From the NCBI RefSeq assembly GCF_026163565.1, contig NZ_JAPDKN010000017.1, positions 1-57,807 on the forward strand: DNA of 57,807 nt. Direction: 5' to 3'. This document shows, in pieces, positions 16,353 to 23,501 of the stretch. How positions within the stretch are numbered: position 1 is the first letter of the stretch; every line of letters begins with the position of its first letter. This DNA comes from Chryseobacterium sp. YIM B08800. Its GTDB lineage: Bacteria; Bacteroidota; Bacteroidia; Flavobacteriales; Weeksellaceae. A model generated the notes under the pieces. That model searched no databases. It had not been told where the DNA came from and saw only the letters and a list, made by a program, of their open reading frames with translations. The translations under genes were made by a program, and so were the position numbers.

Positions 16353-17450
16353 TTATCTTTCTATAAATACAGTGTCTCTCTGGATGATTTTTTTTACCAC
16401 AATCACTTTGTGAGAAACGTTTTCAGCAGAATCTTTTTGTGTTATAGGCTTTGAAGATACTACGTTTTTTGTTGTAAAGGAACGATTTTCTGATTTTAAA
16501 TCTTTATTGTTTTCTGAAACTGAATTTTGAACTGTTTTTACATTTTCTAAGCCTTCATTTAAAGGTAATTTATTGTCCGTATTTAATTTGATTTGGTTGA
16601 TCGTTGCGCCACTTTCTATTGGTTTAGAGCTTGAAATGTTGGAATTAAATGTTTTTATTAAAGAATTTTTAGGACTAAAAAATAAAATAAACCCAACGAT
16701 AATAATGAAGAAAGTAGTTCCGATAATTGCTTTCTGTTTCCAGAAATTTTCGGTTGAAGAAAACAAAATTGTATTCGAATCGATATCAGACGGAATTTCA
16801 AAATTTTTCGATAGCGGAATAGTAAAGTCTGAAAATTTACTTTGAAAATTTTGCGCCCATAACAAGCCACCAAACCCAAGAAAAACTAAAAGTTGTGCCG
16901 TTTTATTTTTCGGAGTTTCATGGTTGACGAAATGAGTCATTAAATAGCTTTGTACCGATTTTTTAGCTCTCATCAAATGAGATTTTGAAGTATTAATTGG
17001 AATTTTCAGCAAACTTGAAATCTCAGCGTGAGAATAGTTTTCGATATAATATAAATTGAAAACCGACTTGTGATGAGAAGGTAAACTATCGATAGATTGT
17101 AATAGTTCTTCTCTCGTAAAATCGTAGGCTAAAATATGTTTTTTTTCGTCCATTGCAGATGCGGTCATTTCGGTCAATGTATCTGATATTTCTGAGGTTT
17201 CGGATGTAATGAAGGTGTCTTTACTAGCCTTTCGGATAAATTGCAATGCATTGTTGACAACAATTTTTTTTAACCAACCGAAAATTGCTTTTTCATCTTT
17301 CAGTTGATGATTTTTCTGAATTGCCGTTATAAAACTATCCTGCACAATATCTTCCGCAGTCTGTAAATCTGTGATATATCTGCGACAAATCCCCAAAAGT
17401 TTTGGGGAATGGTCGAGGTAGATTTTTTGCCAGTTGAGTTTATTTTGCAT
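16353..17450 (-). CDS. ECF sigma factor with membrane and periplasmic extension
   Basis: This 365-residue protein is nearly twice the usual ECF length. Sigma region 2 spans about residues 10-75 (ICRRYITDLQTAEDIVQDSF) and region 4 about 112-170 (DSLPSHHKSVFNLYYIENYSHAEISSLL). Hydrophobic segments follow at about 184-200 and 238-260, with a Ser/Asn/Lys-rich tail of about 100 residues ending in VIVVKKIIQRDTVFIER. The extension would tether the sigma factor to the inner membrane and may stand in for a separate anti-sigma factor. The gene begins one base after the stop of the upstream lipoprotein and is followed by the barrel gene, so lipoprotein, sigma and barrel form one operon. No separate FecR-type anti-sigma gene or TonB receptor is adjacent. 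Confidence 0.85.
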   Translation of the reverse strand: MQNKLNWQKIYLDHSPKLLGICRRYITDLQTAEDIVQDSFITAIQKNHQLKDEKAIFGWLKKIVVNNALQFIRKASKDTFITSETSEISDTLTEMTASAMDEKKHILAYDFTREELLQSIDSLPSHHKSVFNLYYIENYSHAEISSLLKIPINTSKSHLMRAKKSVQSYLMTHFVNHETPKNKTAQLLVFLGFGGLLWAQNFQSKFSDFTIPLSKNFEIPSDIDSNTILFSSTENFWKQKAIIGTTFFIIIVGFILFFSPKNSLIKTFNSNISSSKPIESGATINQIKLNTDNKLPLNEGLENVKTVQNSVSENNKDLKSENRSFTTKNVVSSKPITQKDSAENVSHKVIVVKKIIQRDTVFIER

Positions 17451-17451
17451 T

Positions 17452-18528
17452 TTAATTTTGAACTACATAAATGGAGCTGAAACTTCCTGTAGGGTAAAAA
17501 CCAGTTCCTGCGTTGCTTATACTCGTTATATTTTGCGATTCTATGTTATTTATGAATAGCTTAGCATTGTAGGTAGAATTTGGATTGTTGGGATTAGGAT
17601 AAAGATTATTATCATATTTTATCATATAAATATTGTTATCTAATACAAACATATCCTGAATATAGGGTAATGTAGAAAATGTAGGAACAATTTCTACATT
17701 GTTTTTAAAATAATGTCCACCAGATGAACTTTGAATTGTATATAAATCATTATTCAGATTATGAGATATTATTTTACCCAATACATGAACTGGATGATTG
17801 TAATCACCAATTAAAGCATCTGTATTGGTACTAATATTTTTAGAATAATATTTAAAATTATTCTGAAATAATAAATGAATTCCGTTACCGTTTTTCGTAA
17901 AATTATAAACGTAGCTTGATGGTATTGAATTAAAGGTTCCATTCTTATAATAACCAAATTCTATATTTTGATTATTATTAATTTTTGAAGTAGAAACATA
18001 TACATCTAAGCCATCAATAAAGATATTTTCTGTTGCAAAAGAATATGCACTTTTATGAAGTATGGTTTTTGTTCCGTTTTTCCAATAGCAAGTTTCATAT
18101 CGGTCAAATGCGCTTGTTGTTACCGGGTTTTCTACATACCCTGAAAAATAAACATCGCCATTGTTTACGGTAAAAGATTTAATATAATACTGAACGTTAT
18201 TCGGAATGTTAAGATATTGCTTAACGGTAGTTCTCACGTTGTTTTTCCAAAAATATTCTATTCCATTATTTGCTGTATTGGGTAGTGTAACTCCGGTAAC
18301 GTAAACATCACTATTTTCAACCTTAATATTAATTGTGTTTATACCATCTCCATTGCTTAGATCAGTTTTAATCATATTTTTCCAAAAACATGCTTTACTG
18401 TTTTCTCTTCCTGCTATGTAAACATCATACGAAGCATTTTTTTGTTCAAGCCCTTCATCAATATCATTTTCCCTGCAAGAAAATACAAATGTTAACAATA
18501 AAATGAAAAGTAAAATTAAGTTTCTCAT
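17452..18528 (-). CDS. Repeat lipoprotein with DVYV..WKN units (propeller-like)
   Basis: This protein of about 358 residues has a lipoprotein signal (LLLTFVFSCRE). It has six or seven degenerate repeats of about 45-50 residues, each with a D-(V/L/I)-Y-(V/F) strand and an aromatic-K-N turn (YWKNGTKTIL, YYKNGTFNSI, YFKNNVEIV). This repeat form suggests a beta-propeller exposed on the outer membrane. Two in-frame ATGs lie six bases apart (18534 and 18528). I prefer the inner one because MRNLILLF gives a standard signal peptide and better spacing. Its stop is one base from the sigma-factor start. The ligand is unknown. Confidence 0.7.
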   Translation of the reverse strand: MRNLILLFILLLTFVFSCRENDIDEGLEQKNASYDVYIAGRENSKACFWKNMIKTDLSNGDGINTINIKVENSDVYVTGVTLPNTANNGIEYFWKNNVRTTVKQYLNIPNNVQYYIKSFTVNNGDVYFSGYVENPVTTSAFDRYETCYWKNGTKTILHKSAYSFATENIFIDGLDVYVSTSKINNNQNIEFGYYKNGTFNSIPSSYVYNFTKNGNGIHLLFQNNFKYYSKNISTNTDALIGDYNHPVHVLGKIISHNLNNDLYTIQSSSGGHYFKNNVEIVPTFSTLPYIQDMFVLDNNIYMIKYDNNLYPNPNNPNSTYNAKLFINNIESQNITSISNAGTGFYPTGSFSSIYVVQN

Positions 18529-18579
18529 GGTCATTCTTTTCTTTAAAGATGTGGAAATGTAAAAAGGTTGCAGTAGATT

Positions 18580-19047
18580 TTAATTAAATATCACAGGTTT
18601 TTGAATTTTAGGTATTTTCACGATGTGATAGGGTTGAGTTACAACAGTTGTTACGTTTCCCTGAAGTAATTTTTCTACATCAATTTCAATATTCTGAGCG
18701 TTTTCATCAACGGTCATAATATCAACGGAATGTCCGCCGTTTGGATAAACTGCATCAATAACGATGATAACCATAAATTGATTAAAATCGATATTGGTTT
18801 CCGTAAAACCTGCCGAAGGATGATTGTTTGGACTGTCTATTTGATTTAAAAAATTATTCCATTGCGTAGAGGTTGTAATCACTGTGTTTTGTTGGGCTGC
18901 GTAATTTCCCACAAAGTTTCCCTTTCCAATTAACTGAAAATTAATTTGGTTTTTGCTCTCCAATTGTTCCTCGTTATCGTGATTATCACTACAGGAAATC
19001 GTCATAAAAAAGATGGAACATAATAAAAGAAGTAAATGTTTTTTCAT
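18580..19047 (-). CDS. PrcB-like domain lipoprotein, copy 1
   Basis: This 155-residue lipoprotein (lipobox ISCSD) has a mature domain with the pattern GKGNFVGNY..NTVITTSTQWNNFL..NFNQFMVIIVID..YPNGGHSVDI..YHIVKIPK. It resembles the PrcB C-terminal domain, known from the Treponema dentilisin complex. It is a close paralogue of the next upstream gene (19111-19569), and both end in KIPK..(V/L)IFN. It is the second gene of the probable operon that leads to the sigma factor. Confidence 0.72.
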   Translation of the reverse strand: MKKHLLLLLCSIFFMTISCSDNHDNEEQLESKNQINFQLIGKGNFVGNYAAQQNTVITTSTQWNNFLNQIDSPNNHPSAGFTETNIDFNQFMVIIVIDAVYPNGGHSVDIMTVDENAQNIEIDVEKLLQGNVTTVVTQPYHIVKIPKIQKPVIFN

Positions 19048-19110
19048 GATGTATAAATTTAAGGGTTTCTTTATATAAGATGAAAAAAAATAAAAAGGTT
19101 GCAGGAGGCT

Positions 19111-19569
19111 TTAATTAAATATTAAAGATTTAGCTGTTTTAGGAATTTTCACAATATGATAAGGCTGAGTGATAAAAGATGTGACGTTTTCATTTAACGA
19201 TTTCTCTACATTGATAGTAATATAACTAGGGTAGTCTTCCATTTTCGTAATCTCGATTGAGTGTCCACCGCTTGGATAAGTTTCATCTACTACAACGATA
19301 ACTATAAATTCGTTAAAATTAATATAAGTTGTTATAAAACTAGCAGAAGTTTGATAAGTTGTGCTGTCTATTTTATTCAGAAAATTATTCCATTGTATAG
19401 AGTTTGTAATAATGGTGTTTTGAGGATTAACGTAATTTCCTATCAAATTTCCTTTTCCAATCAATTGAAAGTTAATTTGATTTTTATTCTCAATGTTTTC
19501 ATCATCATTACGACATGAAGTTACAATGAATAATACGGAATATAATAGAATAATTAAATGTTTTTTCAT
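19111..19569 (-). CDS. PrcB-like domain lipoprotein, copy 2
   Basis: This protein of about 152 residues is a lipoprotein (lipobox VTSCRN) with the same PrcB-like domain as the gene downstream; roughly half the residues appear identical. I chose the ATG at 19569, not the one at 19593, because MKKHLIILLYSVLF aligns with the paralogue's start and its upstream context (TTTTTTCATGATGT) is duplicated too. It looks like the first gene of the minus-strand operon. The divergence suggests an old tandem duplication. Confidence 0.72.
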   Translation of the reverse strand: MKKHLIILLYSVLFIVTSCRNDDENIENKNQINFQLIGKGNLIGNYVNPQNTIITNSIQWNNFLNKIDSTTYQTSASFITTYINFNEFIVIVVVDETYPSGGHSIEITKMEDYPSYITINVEKSLNENVTSFITQPYHIVKIPKTAKSLIFN

Positions 19570-19635
19570 GATGTGTAAATTTATGTTTTTCAATTACATA
19601 ATAAATGAAAATCTAAAAGTTTTGTTGTAACATAA

Positions 19636-19661
19636 TAAAAAAGACTCAAAAATTTGAGTCT
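19636..19661 (-). terminator. Intrinsic terminator after the PaaI thioesterase
   Basis: On the minus strand AGACTCAAA, a 2-base loop and TTTGAGTCT form a 9-bp stem followed by TTTTTT. It isolates the thioesterase gene from the lipoprotein-sigma operon downstream. Confidence 0.85.
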
Positions 19662-19686
19662 CTAAATTTTATTTAAAATAAATTTC

Positions 19687-20121
19687 TTATCGGTTGATAA
19701 TATTGTTCGTCATCGTCGTATGATTGATCAATTGACCTTTTTCGTCACGAATCTCAATCTCTGATACATGCATTGTTTTTCCTTTTCTGATGAAACGTGC
19801 GACTGCAGTTACAATTCCGTCTTTTTTACTTCTTAGATGATTAGAATTGATATTGGTTCCTACACCAAAATATTTGCTTCCGTCGATAAAAATATTAGAA
19901 AGGCTAGAACCCATTGTTTCTGCTAAAACGCAACTTGCTCCACCATGCATAATCCCGAAAGGTTGATGAATTTTTGGTGAGACAGGCATTGTTGCGGTAA
20001 GTGTTTCGTTTTCCACATCGATGTCGATAAATTGTATTTTGAGTGTTTTGGCAAAAGTTTCTTCACCCCAATTGTTGATGAATTCTAATATTTCTGCCTT
20101 GGTTTTATCTTTAATGTACAT
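19687..20121 (-). CDS. PaaI-family hotdog thioesterase
   Basis: This 144-residue hotdog-fold enzyme has the family motif HQPFGIMHGGASCVLAETMGS (about residues 52-72), carrying the HGG turn and the catalytic Glu. The later GTNINSNHLRSKKDG also fits. Members hydrolyse aryl- or DHNA-CoA thioesters. With an isochorismate synthase 4 kb away and menaquinone synthesis expected, a MenI-like role on 1,4-dihydroxy-2-naphthoyl-CoA is a reasonable inference. The region upstream of the start is full of heptad repeats. Confidence 0.85.
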   Translation of the reverse strand: MYIKDKTKAEILEFINNWGEETFAKTLKIQFIDIDVENETLTATMPVSPKIHQPFGIMHGGASCVLAETMGSSLSNIFIDGSKYFGVGTNINSNHLRSKKDGIVTAVARFIRKGKTMHVSEIEIRDEKGQLINHTTMTNNIINR

Positions 20122-20145
20122 TTTTTATGGGTAATAAGTAATTGG

Positions 20146-20236
20146 TAATGATTAATTTTTTAAGTAAAAAGTAAAAAGTAAAAAGTAAAAAGTAATTTTG
20201 CTCCTAACTCCTAACTCCTAACTCCTAACTCCTAAC
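20146..20236. repeat. Two tandem heptanucleotide arrays
   Basis: About four GTAAAAA units (20163-20193) are followed by five CTCCTAA units (20201-20235), all in steps of 7 bases. The arrays fill the gap between the acyltransferase and thioesterase genes and touch the stop codon of the former. Perfect units of this kind are prone to slippage and could vary in number between strains. Confidence 0.75.
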
Positions 20237-20821
20237 TTCAGCATCGTTCCCCATAATATCCGGATTCCAGTTGGCGGGAATTTTTGGACCGATATCGTTT
20301 TTAATATAATAATCCTGAATCTCCTTCATTATCTCAGCGAAACTTGCTGTTTCCAGTCTTTCATAAGGGATTTGGTAACCTAAATAGACAATATTTCTTT
20401 TAAAATCACCTGCTGCCAAAACAATAGGAACTTTAGCTGCTAAAGCCATGTGGTAAAAACCTTTTCTCCATTTCGGAACCCAACTTCTTGTTCCTTCAGG
20501 TGTAATTACCAAGCTGAAATCTTCTTTTTTAAACTCATTAGCAACAAAATTAATAAGATCGTTTTTCTGGCTTCTGTCGATCCCGATTCCGCCTAAACCT
20601 CTTACTACTGCTCCATACCAAGCTTTAGTATGAGCATCTTTGATGATGATTTTTAGTTTTTTTCCTAATTTCCAATAGGCTAAATTTCCCAATAGATATT
20701 CCATATTGTGAGTGTGTGGTGCTACAACGAGTATACAACGATCGAGATTGTTGACATCGCCCTGCAAAACTACTTTCCAACCTAGAATTTTTAGCATTAA
20801 ACTGCCTATCAGTTTTTTCAT
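20225..20821 (-). CDS. PlsC-like acyltransferase family protein
   Basis: This 198-residue protein belongs to the short lysophospholipid-acyltransferase-like group. The block I region reads APHTHNMEY (residues 34-42), so the usual HX4D is HX4E here (H36, E41). The block III motif TPEGTRS is intact (about residues 108-114), and GGIGIDRS corresponds to block II. The Asp-to-Glu change at the charge-relay position could still work but is worth noting. The protein has no strong N-terminal membrane helix. Its last codons overlap the CTCCTAA array. Confidence 0.82.
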   Translation of the reverse strand: MKKLIGSLMLKILGWKVVLQGDVNNLDRCILVVAPHTHNMEYLLGNLAYWKLGKKLKIIIKDAHTKAWYGAVVRGLGGIGIDRSQKNDLINFVANEFKKEDFSLVITPEGTRSWVPKWRKGFYHMALAAKVPIVLAAGDFKRNIVYLGYQIPYERLETASFAEIMKEIQDYYIKNDIGPKIPANWNPDIMGNDAEVRS

Positions 20822-20897
20822 GTATTTTATATTTAAAACAAAAAAGTATAACCAAACTTTGGATATACTTTACAAATATATTGAAATATTGTCGCTC

Positions 20898-20960
20898 TTA
20901 AAACAAACTGCTAATTAAATCTGCGATTTTCACTGCAATTTCTAAAACTACTTGTACCAT
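20898..20960 (-). CDS. Possible 20-residue amphipathic peptide
   Basis: An ATG-started reading frame of 20 codons plus stop encodes a peptide beginning MVQVVLEIAVK and ending SLF. Charged residues alternate with hydrophobic ones as in an amphipathic helix, with Asp, Glu and Lys on one face. It resembles small membrane-active or toxin peptides in form only. It lies 76 bases upstream of the acyltransferase gene on the same strand. No good promoter was found, and a frame of this size could occur by chance. Confidence 0.3.
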   Translation of the reverse strand: MVQVVLEIAVKIADLISSLF

Positions 20961-21065
20961 GACGTTAAATTTTTTTGTGTTTGTTTTTATGGAATTTGAA
21001 TATACGAATATAATACTTTTTTATGACATAAAATAATTTTTTTAGAAAAATATTTGTCTATTTCT

Positions 21066-21125
21066 GAGAGTAGAAGAGTGTGAATTTCAAACGGTTGTCT
21101 TTCATTCACACCTTCCGTCACTCTC
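21066..21125 (-). other. Imperfect stem-loop after the PspC gene
   Basis: Paired blocks GAGAGT/ACTCTC, GAAG/CTTC and GTGTGAAT/ATTCACAC close a loop of about 18 bases. It begins directly after the stop codon of the PspC gene on the minus strand. A diffuse AT-rich tail follows but no tight T-run, so it may be a 3' stabilising structure or a weak terminator. Confidence 0.5.
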
Positions 21126-21136
21126 TGAGGTTTGAA

Positions 21137-22864
21137 TTATTTGGTTTTTATAGAAACTTTGCTGTCTCCGTCTTTGATTTCGATGCTTTTTATTTCGTTT
21201 TCGTTTTGCTTGATGATGTTTTTGATAGAGTCAATTTTCTTCTTGGCATCTCTTTCAGAAACTTTTACTCCATTGATAATTACGCTATCTTTATCATCTG
21301 AATTGTACTCGATAGTAGAACCATTGATAGAGATTTTGTTTTTTTCGATGCTGATATTTCCGTTTTCGTTATCATCAGACTCTTCATTATCGTTGATTCC
21401 GTTTCCATCGGTATCGCCATCAAAATTCATCTGATCTTTTTTCAATGGAATTACCACTGCATTTTGTGGAATTACCAATTCGTAATCAATGCTGTAATCT
21501 CTGAAACGGTGCTCGTAAGGATATTTAACGTAGTTTGGAAGTATCACTTTATTATCTACAATTTCTACAGGAACACTTACGTTTAAAGGGTAATTATAGC
21601 CTTTTGCTTCTTTCTTTATAATTAGATAAGGTGTTTTGATATCCGCTTTTCTTGTCACATCTACATGAATCCAGTCTTTTTTGAAAACAGAGTTTTTGTC
21701 AGAATAAAGATCATCGTCGTATGCTGTAAAATTCTGAGGAATCGTTACGTTTTTCATATCAACATAGATGGTATCTGAGGTTGTATTGATGGCAACTTCT
21801 TCCACATCTTCTTTATGACCTTTAAAAATCATATCTCTTTTTGCCATACTTACTCCAAAGTAAGCGCCTAAACCCATTAAAGAGATAAATAATGCTCCTA
21901 AAACCCAACCGATATTTCTAAGTTTAGTTTTTGGCGAGAAGATTTTAATACTCAACAGACTGAATAGAATAGCCGGAATTAAAGATCCTACAATGATAAT
22001 TGCTGCTAAAACATTATACAGTCCGTCGTCATCGAAATAGAATTTCATTTCATTAGCTCCCGGAAAATTTGAATCAATTCCAAAAAGTCCGAATACCACA
22101 AATACTCCTATAATACTTCCTACTGCCATCAAAGCGAAGAATGCACCGATAATATATTTTAAAACATTCCAAACTCCGTTTCCTGCGTTATTGATGTAAG
22201 GTTTGTTTTCGGTGAAAATTTCACCCGCTCTTGTACTTGTTTCGTTGGCAAACTGTACAATTTTGCTTGATTCTTCTTTTAGATTATCAAAATTTAAAGG
22301 TTTACCCTTCATCTTAAGAAAATCTGATGCAGATTCTGCTTTTGGTAAAACTGCCCAAAGAATAAAGTATAAAATAATTACAAGGAAAGATGATCCCGGT
22401 GCAACCCATAAGAATAAAAATGCACCTACCCAGATTAATCTCATCCAAGAAATTTCCATTCCGGAATATGCTGCTAAACCTGCGCAAACCCCTGCAATTT
22501 TTTGTTTCTCAGGATCACGGAACAATTGTCTTTTGTCTGTGTAGTTTGTTCCTGTAGAATTATTCTTATTCGATTTTGTATTTTTTTCTGAATAATATGC
22601 TTCTTCTTGCTCTTCTATTTTCTCAGGAGTACCAATCTGTGCAATTACTCTTTCTACATCACCGTCGTTGATTACTTCGCGTTTTCCTAATGAATCTCTG
22701 AAGATTTCAACCATTCTGATTTCTATATCGTGAATTACCTCATCAGCTTCAGAAATATCCAAAGAGCTTCTCAGAGCATTCAGATAATCGCTAAGCTTTA
22801 TGTATGCGTGTTCTTCTATAGTGAAAGAAAAACCTGCGAGTCCTATTGAGAGTGTCTTGTTCAT
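21137..22864 (-). CDS. PspC domain membrane protein
   Basis: This 575-residue protein has an N-terminal cytosolic region (residues 1-110) followed by a PspC domain (about 113-172; KRQLFRDPEKQKIAGVCAGLAAYSGMEISWMRLIWV). Four to five further membrane helices lie between about 225 and 350, with a long polar C-terminal domain rich in Asp and Lys. PspC proteins act in envelope stress responses. Here the gene is in an operon with a PadR-type repressor that starts 12 bases upstream, a pairing common in Bacteroidetes. The C-terminal half is probably extracytoplasmic. Confidence 0.88.
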   Translation of the reverse strand: MNKTLSIGLAGFSFTIEEHAYIKLSDYLNALRSSLDISEADEVIHDIEIRMVEIFRDSLGKREVINDGDVERVIAQIGTPEKIEEQEEAYYSEKNTKSNKNNSTGTNYTDKRQLFRDPEKQKIAGVCAGLAAYSGMEISWMRLIWVGAFLFLWVAPGSSFLVIILYFILWAVLPKAESASDFLKMKGKPLNFDNLKEESSKIVQFANETSTRAGEIFTENKPYINNAGNGVWNVLKYIIGAFFALMAVGSIIGVFVVFGLFGIDSNFPGANEMKFYFDDDGLYNVLAAIIIVGSLIPAILFSLLSIKIFSPKTKLRNIGWVLGALFISLMGLGAYFGVSMAKRDMIFKGHKEDVEEVAINTTSDTIYVDMKNVTIPQNFTAYDDDLYSDKNSVFKKDWIHVDVTRKADIKTPYLIIKKEAKGYNYPLNVSVPVEIVDNKVILPNYVKYPYEHRFRDYSIDYELVIPQNAVVIPLKKDQMNFDGDTDGNGINDNEESDDNENGNISIEKNKISINGSTIEYNSDDKDSVIINGVKVSERDAKKKIDSIKNIIKQNENEIKSIEIKDGDSKVSIKTK

Positions 22865-22875
22865 AGCTTTTGTTT

Positions 22876-23205
22876 TTAAAGTTTTTGAGTGATTTGGTTT
22901 ACAGAATCTGTTAATTCTTTCCAGGTGATTTGAAGTTCAGATAAAAACGTTTTGCCTTTTTCTGTAATTTGATAATATTTTCTGGGAGGTCCTCCTGTAG
23001 ATTCTTCCCATCTGTAGGAAAGAAATTCTCCATTTTTCAATCTTGTTAAAAGAGGGTAGAGGGTTCCTTCCACTACATCCAGTTTTCCTTTTTTCAGCTC
23101 ATCTATTAAATCAGAAACATACATTTCGCGATTGTTGATAAGGCTTAAAATACAGAATTCCAGAATCCCTTTTCGCATTTGCGCTTTGGTATTTTCGGTA
23201 TTCAT
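22876..23205 (-). CDS. PadR family transcriptional regulator
   Basis: This 109-residue winged-helix protein has the PadR signature: KGILEFCILSLINNREMYVSDLIDELKK followed by VVEGTLYPLLTRLKNGEFLSYRWEES and GGPPRKYYQITEKGK. It is of the short class, with a brief C-terminal dimerisation helix. It precedes the PspC gene with an 11-base gap. A TTACAT-N9-ATGTAA dyad overlaps its promoter, so autorepression of padR-pspC is likely. Confidence 0.92.
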   Translation of the reverse strand: MNTENTKAQMRKGILEFCILSLINNREMYVSDLIDELKKGKLDVVEGTLYPLLTRLKNGEFLSYRWEESTGGPPRKYYQITEKGKTFLSELQITWKELTDSVNQITQKL

Positions 23206-23278
23206 CTTTAATAGGTTTTGTTAATTAGTTATATAATTTTCAGTTTTCGGTTCCTAGCTAGTTGAACCTATTCCGATT

Positions 23279-23318
23279 TTACATTACAAAGATATGTAAT
23301 TAAAATGGTAATATGCAA
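23279..23318 (-). promoter_or_regulatory. padR-pspC promoter and candidate PadR operator
   Basis: On the minus strand, TTG (23316-23318), a 21-base spacer and TATCTTTG (23287-23294) form a good promoter. The dyad TTACAT-N9-ATGTAA (23279-23299) covers the -7 box and uses the ACAT/ATGT half-sites typical of PadR-family operators. The leader to the padR start is about 78 bases. Confidence 0.6.
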
Positions 23319-23427
23319 TACAAAGTAGTGAAATTATTTTTAAAATAAATTTAAATAACTGAAAATCAGACTAATAATTTTCATTCATGATTTTGAACTA
23401 TTATTAAATATTAGAAATAAACTGAAT

Positions 23428-23452
23428 ATTTGAGCTCAAATTTTTATATTTG
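23428..23452 (+). promoter_or_regulatory. Promoter with 14-bp palindrome upstream of the XAC2610-like gene
   Basis: The -7 box TATATTTG lies at 23445-23452. Just upstream, ATTTGAGCTCAAAT (23428-23441) is a perfect 14-bp palindrome placed in the spacer and able to act as an operator. The leader to the ATG at 23502 is about 46 bases. Confidence 0.45.
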
Positions 23453-23501
23453 TTATAGATTTTTCGGGTTTTAATTTGAAAAATTATAAAAACTACCAAC
23501 C

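Larger units (their letters stand above)
20822..21136. other. 315-base intergenic region
   Basis: The region holds a possible 20-codon peptide gene on the minus strand (20898-20960) and an imperfect stem-loop next to the PspC stop codon (21066-21125). The rest is very AT-rich with no other signal I can support. Confidence 0.5.

Noticed and set aside
20146..20236. CRISPR array
   Set aside because: Units are 7 bases long with no spacers.
22203..22544. 113-codon plus-strand frame antisense to the PspC gene
   Set aside because: Lies wholly inside a well-supported gene on the other strand; composition looks like a shadow.
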